Of a stretch of 64,000 nucleotides of DNA, positions 59,820-64,000 are shown piece by piece. The stretch lies in contig JAVHKY010000004.1 in assembly GCA_035079385.1 (NCBI GenBank), positions 15,531,001 through 15,595,000 of the forward strand, read 5' to 3'. Position numbers and translations under genes: made by a program. Positions within the stretch are counted from its first letter, which is position 1; each line of letters begins with the position of its first letter. Origin of the DNA: Aspidiotus rigidus (lineage: Eukaryota > Arthropoda > Insecta > Hemiptera > Diaspididae). A model generated the notes under the pieces. That model ran no database searches. It had not been told where the DNA came from and saw only the letters and a list, made by a program, of their open reading frames with translations.

Positions 59820-60880
59820 TACGAAGCTCATGGTTTGTAAAATAAAGAAGTTTCTTTGCCCATTCATTCAGGTCTTCTTCAGCCACTTCAATCTTGACTG
59901 AGGTACCGTAATTCTAGAAACCGTGAATGTGTCACAGCCATTCGAGTATTCAGTATCGTAATTAGACTTTTGATACGCGGGAGTTTTTTTTTGTTCAAAA
60001 AGTCAACTTTTGGTCGGACGATCTTTATTCACCTCGTCGACGCGCTCTTCTATAATGTTGCTCGCTCGAAAGATGAGAAGGAAAAAAAAATACTAACGGT
60101 CCACGGAGTAACAATAGCTATGAAATGTTTTTCAGTTTCGAAATAAATGTCAGTTACAGCTGTATCCCGGCTATTGTAAGATTACGCTCAGGTCGTCTCT
60201 TTGTGCATGCAATATTTTGTACGATGAACTTCACTCCAGACTTTCCATTTGCGAAGGACTGAACTTATATCAAATGAGGAAAGCGGACGATGACAGAAAT
60301 GAGAGAAAAGTAAAAAAAAAAATAAAATCCAGAACGAATAGTTGCGATGAAATGCGGGTTGGGGAGGGAGGGGAAAGGTATGAAATTGGAAAAAGAAACT
60401 CGATTTGATTCGCTGCACGACATTAATTTTCGCATCGGAAAAAACGTCATCTATGATGACGACGATTTGGTTGGAATTTCTTTTATGTACATTGTACCTT
60501 TGTTCAAGTCGAAAAATAACGTAAAGTTTCCTAAATGTCGAGTTATTTACCTCTCAACGAACACAAAATTGAATACGACGACTCGTCATAATTGAATAGC
60601 GAAAGTACGATGACGTTTTTTGACTTCGCGCGCGCGAAAATGATTAATTTGAAAACGCTTCTGAAAATGTTACGAACATTGACTGCCTCATTTTCCAAGA
60701 CTGATGTGACGTACTATGTACTTCATCATTATCGTCATCGTAGAAAGTGTCCCTACTTGGACAAGAAATTTCACTTCTCGAACATACTTCGGTAAATATT
60801 AGACTAAGTCTTGATCATTATCTAATGAGGCTGTTTCTGATTCTTTGTACTTCATCCCTCATGTACTCCCTTCCATTACT
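59820..60880. other. Non-repetitive island, no gene recognised
   Basis: Frames at 60188-60450 and 60347-60595 overlap on opposite strands and carry no motif. Confidence 0.4.
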
Positions 60881-60884
60881 TATA

Positions 60885-61045
60885 GGGGGTTCTTTGTCGC
60901 TTCTTGAAGCGTGTCTCTTGTCTTTCCATAGGCTTCCCGGGCCATGTCTATTCTTGACTTTACTTCCATACCGTCTTTGCCTTCGTTCGTCACAACTACT
61001 CTCAGATATTTGTATTTCTGGACTTCCTCGTGCTGAATTCTATTT
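60885..61045 (-). pseudogene. LINE reverse transcriptase fragment (RTE/L2-like)
   Basis: The minus strand reads EEVQKYKYLRVVVTNEGKDG, MEVKSRIDMAREAYGKTRDT, the 'FKYLG..(I)..DG....EI..RI..A..AFGK' block found just after the reverse transcriptase core of many arthropod LINEs. The usual Gly after YL is Arg. Nothing recognisable lies on either side. Confidence 0.8.
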
Positions 61046-61049
61046 ATAG

Positions 61050-61589
61050 TACAGTCATTATCCGGATTTTGTAAAGAAATAATTGCTACCCAAAATTTTA
61101 TTGATGAAAGTTCTTAAGTATGATCCCAAGTAATACCAAAAAAAAAATAAAACATGCCCCCCAACCCCATTCCCCTTTGTGAGGGGGATCAAAATGTCGA
61201 CCCGAAATCAGTTTTTCTTAATTTTCTCGCTAAATATGTCCTTTTAAGGAAATTTTCAAGAGACCGAAAATACTCTGCATACAATTTTCTTCAAAAATGG
61301 TTTCCATAAAAATTTTCGTTACGATCATTTTCACGGAGTTAGAGCGCTTTGAAAGTACAGGAAATGTGAAGAAAATGTATTACATCGCCGTACAGGTTTA
61401 GTACAGGCAATAAAGACATCGTCGTAAAAATTTTGGAGTATGAAAGGGGAAATGACTGTAAATGGTCAAGTTTGGTGCCCCGAAAAACATATCAAAGTTC
61501 TCACCCCCCCACACCTTGTGTCAATTTTTTTGTGGCACGTTTTAGCCCCCCCCCCCCCCCAAAAAAAAAAAAAAAAAAAATCGGTTTCT
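61050..61589. other. No gene recognised; C15A20 homopolymer
   Basis: A run of 15 C (61546-61560) is followed directly by 20 A (61561-61580). The overlapping frames here are low-complexity. Confidence 0.5.
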
Positions 61590-62110
61590 TGGGAATATCT
61601 CGAAAAATTTGGGCTCAATGAAAAAAAGTCTTCAAACAAAACATGTTCCTCGTAAAATTTTCTACATTTTTGTGTACTTGAACTTCGAGGTAAGTTCAAT
61701 TACAAGCTCAAAAAGTTCGTACACTGTTGAAAGCTTTCGGATGAAAATCTTTTTTTCGGAAATATCTCGAAAAATCAAGCTCCAATTGAAAAAAGTTTCG
61801 AACAAAAAAAGTGTTCCTCGTGAAATTTGCTATAGAATGAACTTCCTGAACTTCCTACGAACGTTGATTAAAAGTTCGAAGCTCTTGGAAGCAAAGCAAG
61901 TTTCTTCAAATACCTCGCAAGATCGAGCTCCAATTCGAAAAAATATGTTTTCTGAGAAATTTTCTTCAAAATTGACTATACCTGTATTTTGTTTCAAAGT
62001 ACGCTGAAAGCACCGAGGTTTTGAAAGGAAATCGATTTTTTCGAATATCTCAAATAATCAAACTCCAATTTAAAGATGTTTCAAACAAAAAGTGTCCCTC
62101 TTGAAATCTA
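61590..62110 (+). repeat. ~135-165 bp tandem repeat, about four diverged units
   Basis: 'gaatatctcgaaaaatttgg', '..caattgaaaaaagtttcgaa', 'caaaaagtgttcctcgtgaa' recur, with units starting near 61592, 61758, 61907 and 62042. Confidence 0.75.
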
Positions 62111-62330
62111 AATATATAAAGCAGAAAGTTTGTCTGTCTGTTCTCTTATAACTCCAGAACCGCTGCACCTATCGACTTGAAATCTCGTTGTCCACATAAT
62201 TGATGCTACTTATTCTTTTGCCGTTTATCGTAAATCCGGTATCTCTGAAGGTGGATGCCTTGCAATTTCTTTGGCATAGAGATTATATTGGCAGTCTTGT
62301 CGTACCCCCATTTCTATATTACACGTTTCT
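62110..62330. repeat. 'GTTTGTCTGTCTGTTC' dispersed-repeat type sequence
   Basis: 'tatataaagcagaaagtttg', 'tctgtctgttctcttataac' and 'tccagaaccgctgcacctat' resemble a class of dispersed repeats that recur in many invertebrate genomes. I cannot name the family and no second copy is in the window. Confidence 0.35.
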
Positions 62331-63340
62331 TATTTTGAGTTCTGATCACAGCGTACATAAGCAGAAGAGGAGAAGATGAACTTGGGGTTCGAGCTTGGCT
62401 GCCACATGATTTCTCCATAAAACCATAGTTTTCTGACTTTTGAGAGCTGGCCTACAGATTTTTAGGAATTTTTGTCATCTATACAGATTTTGTACAGATA
62501 TTGAAGAATTTGTACGCTCCGGAGCGAAATTAATAGGTTCTAGAGTAGCAAAACATATTTTTGGAGCCAAAAAACTGATTTGGAGTGGTAAAATCCAGCT
62601 CCAAACGGAAAAATTGAAGTAAAATCCATAAAAAAATTGCTGAAGTATTGTCAAGTCGGTATGTGTATTTTTTTTTCTGTATTTTCTCTATGCCCGAAAA
62701 TCGGTATTTGTATGGTTATATCCGTAAGTCTGGCAATGGATCTAAGATTTTGCTATTCGGACCGAGCAGCGCTGTAATAAATCGCTCTTTCGAAGGATTT
62801 AATTCTTGATATTAACACATCGATTTTACACAAAACTTATTCTAAATTTCCCCGTTTCCTTGTCAAAGTCCGAATCAGCGCAATTTCCCCAGTTTTCTAT
62901 CGAACGATGCTAGCGACTCTACAATTTGTCCGGTCCTAATAGAAGAGGTAGTTTGAAGCATGGATGTCAAGCCAATCGTCGTTGACTTAAATCTTAGCTG
63001 AAGGCTTTCAGTTGATTCTTGCATAACTTTAACTTACAGCCATTGTCAACCCTTCCCAATCGACTTAATAACGTTTGGCTTTTAGCTTGTCTTGGAACAT
63101 AATAAATAGGCTCCGAAGCGATATGAACCAGCACCGGAGTGGAATAAACTGTCTCTGGAGCGGAATGAACTGGGTAGGACTACAAGTTTACGTCAATCAC
63201 ATTAGCTTTTGGCTGACTTTAGGCTTAAACCCAATCATGAAAAAAAAATTAGAAGCTATTGCAGACGTTGCAATGGCAGCGGGAAACCCGCAATTCCTTA
63301 ACTCGACTTCTCAGGTGGTGTGGAACTGAGTTGATAATCC
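62331..63340. other. No gene recognised
   Basis: 'gcgcaatttccccagttttc' ... 'gatgctagcgactctaca' near 62877-62925 is weakly similar to the repeats at 28.7 and 51.17 kb. 'ctccggagc'/'tggagcggaatgaact' phrases near 63110-63180 repeat twice. Nothing else recognised. Confidence 0.4.
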
Positions 63341-63343
63341 TGG

Positions 63344-64000
63344 CCTATCATATATAGTTCGAGGCTCGAAATTCTTCTAAGTCCCCCTCCTATCATATAT
63401 AGCTAGAGACTCGAAATTCTTCCAAGTCCCCCTCCTATCATATATATCTCAAGACTTGAAATTCTTCCAAGTCCCTCTTCTATCATATATAGCTCAAGAC
63501 TCGAAATTCTTCTAAGTCCCCCTCCTATCATATATAGCTAGAGTCTCAAAATTTTTCCAAGTTTTTGGTTGGACGGCGGACGGTAGCTCGAAAGTCAAAA
63601 TTCTTCCAAGTCCCCCCCCCCTATTATATATAGCTGGAGACTTGAAATTCTTCTAAGTCCCCCTCCTATCATATATAGCTCGAGACTCGAAATTCTTCCA
63701 AGTCCCCCTCCTTTCATATATAGCTCGAGACTCGAAATTTTTCCAAGTCCCCTCCCCCCCTATCATATATAGCTCGAGACTCGGAATTCTTCCAAGTCCC
63801 CCTCCTTTCATATATAGCTCGAGACTCGAAATTCTTCTAAGTCCCCCCCCCCCTATCATATATAGCTCGAGACTTGAAATTCTTCTGAGTCCCCCTCCTA
63901 TCATATATAGCTCGAGACTCGAAATTCTTCCAAGTCCCCCTCCTATCATATATAGCTAGAGACTTGAAATTCTTCTAAGTCCCCCTCCTTTCATATATAG
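63344..64000 (+). repeat. 45-bp satellite array, running off the window
   Basis: About 14 units of the 45-base consensus ctatcatatatagctcgaga + ctcgaaattcttccaagtcc + ccctc, with few substitutions and length changes mainly in the C run (5-9 C). Because 45 is a multiple of 3, the minus strand stays open as a 15-residue repeated peptide. That is a consequence of the period and not a gene. A break near 63560-63600 contains 'ggttggacggcggacggtag', the GCGCCG-type phrase of elements B and C. Confidence 0.95.

Noticed and set aside
63653..63949. Open frame with a 15-residue repeated peptide
   Set aside because: It results from a 45-base period being a multiple of three; no gene signals.
63344..64000. 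Regular 45-bp repeat as a possible CRISPR array
   Set aside because: The units are contiguous with no variable spacers, and the genome is eukaryotic. It is a satellite.

Overview
The window looks like nuclear DNA of an arthropod, most likely an insect. The evidence is spliceosomal exon candidates with GT-AG borders, R1-like, Jockey-like and RTE/L2-like LINE remnants, Penelope-like retroelements, hAT elements, and nuclear copies of very AT-rich mitochondrial DNA whose cox1 remnants read best with the invertebrate mitochondrial code (TGA=Trp, ATA=Met). No bacterial-style genes, operons, CRISPR arrays or rRNA operons are visible. Almost every long open frame is accidental or lies inside a repeat. 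The species was not identified.

Layout. 660-3550: a degenerate ~120-165 bp satellite rich in TCGA. 5352-5478: an (AG)n microsatellite. 7860-8400: a decayed Penelope-like element (PLE). 8641-9790: two direct copies of a ~600 bp repeat carrying a cox1 remnant, followed by a 'TATATAGCT/GGTTCCCTG' element to about 10060. 13070-17524: a ~4.5 kb foldback structure whose arms are built from tandem repeats. 17760-18125: a LINE 3' end. 20470-21060: a second PLE remnant. 21215-23830: the TCGA satellite split by a 1.45 kb hAT-type element (22065-23519) whose interior is mosaic mitochondrial DNA. 23865-24672: an R1-like LINE remnant. 28220-29375: a TGACGTCAC-bearing repeat in three copies. 33280-35119: the best preserved PLE (reverse transcriptase plus GIY-YIG nuclease, two frameshifts). 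40640-42620: a GGTC/TCGA-type repeat with a third mitochondrial mosaic. 42960-44150: a dense TGACGTCA array. 48141-49841: a foldback element with perfect 9-bp target duplications, as in Mutator-like elements, with a tRNA-like SINE in its core. 50684-52570: small hairpin elements and a tandem repeat. 53130-53650: a poly(A)-tailed Jockey-like LINE end. 55400-59190: more TCGA satellite, interrupted by a second hAT element and a 325-bp insertion. 63344 to the end: a 45-bp satellite.

Between the repeats lie islands of ordinary sequence (about 10.1-12.9, 18.1-20.4, 24.7-27.4, 29.4-33.0, 38.5-40.6, 44.2-48.1, 53.7-55.4 and 59.8-60.9 kb). Three of these hold short exon-like segments with splice sites: 27064-27194 (minus), 38950-39067 (plus) and 54050-54265 (minus, two exons, one membrane-spanning). 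The simplest reading is a gene-poor region with long introns or intergenic DNA inflated by transposons and satellites; none of the exons could be assigned to a named gene.

The most unusual themes are mitochondrial fragments that sit inside mobile or amplified repeats at three places, foldback elements whose arms are tandem arrays, and satellite units that recur beside PLEs and appear also as free-standing arrays. The TCGA satellite acts as an insertion trap and makes several insertion junctions readable.
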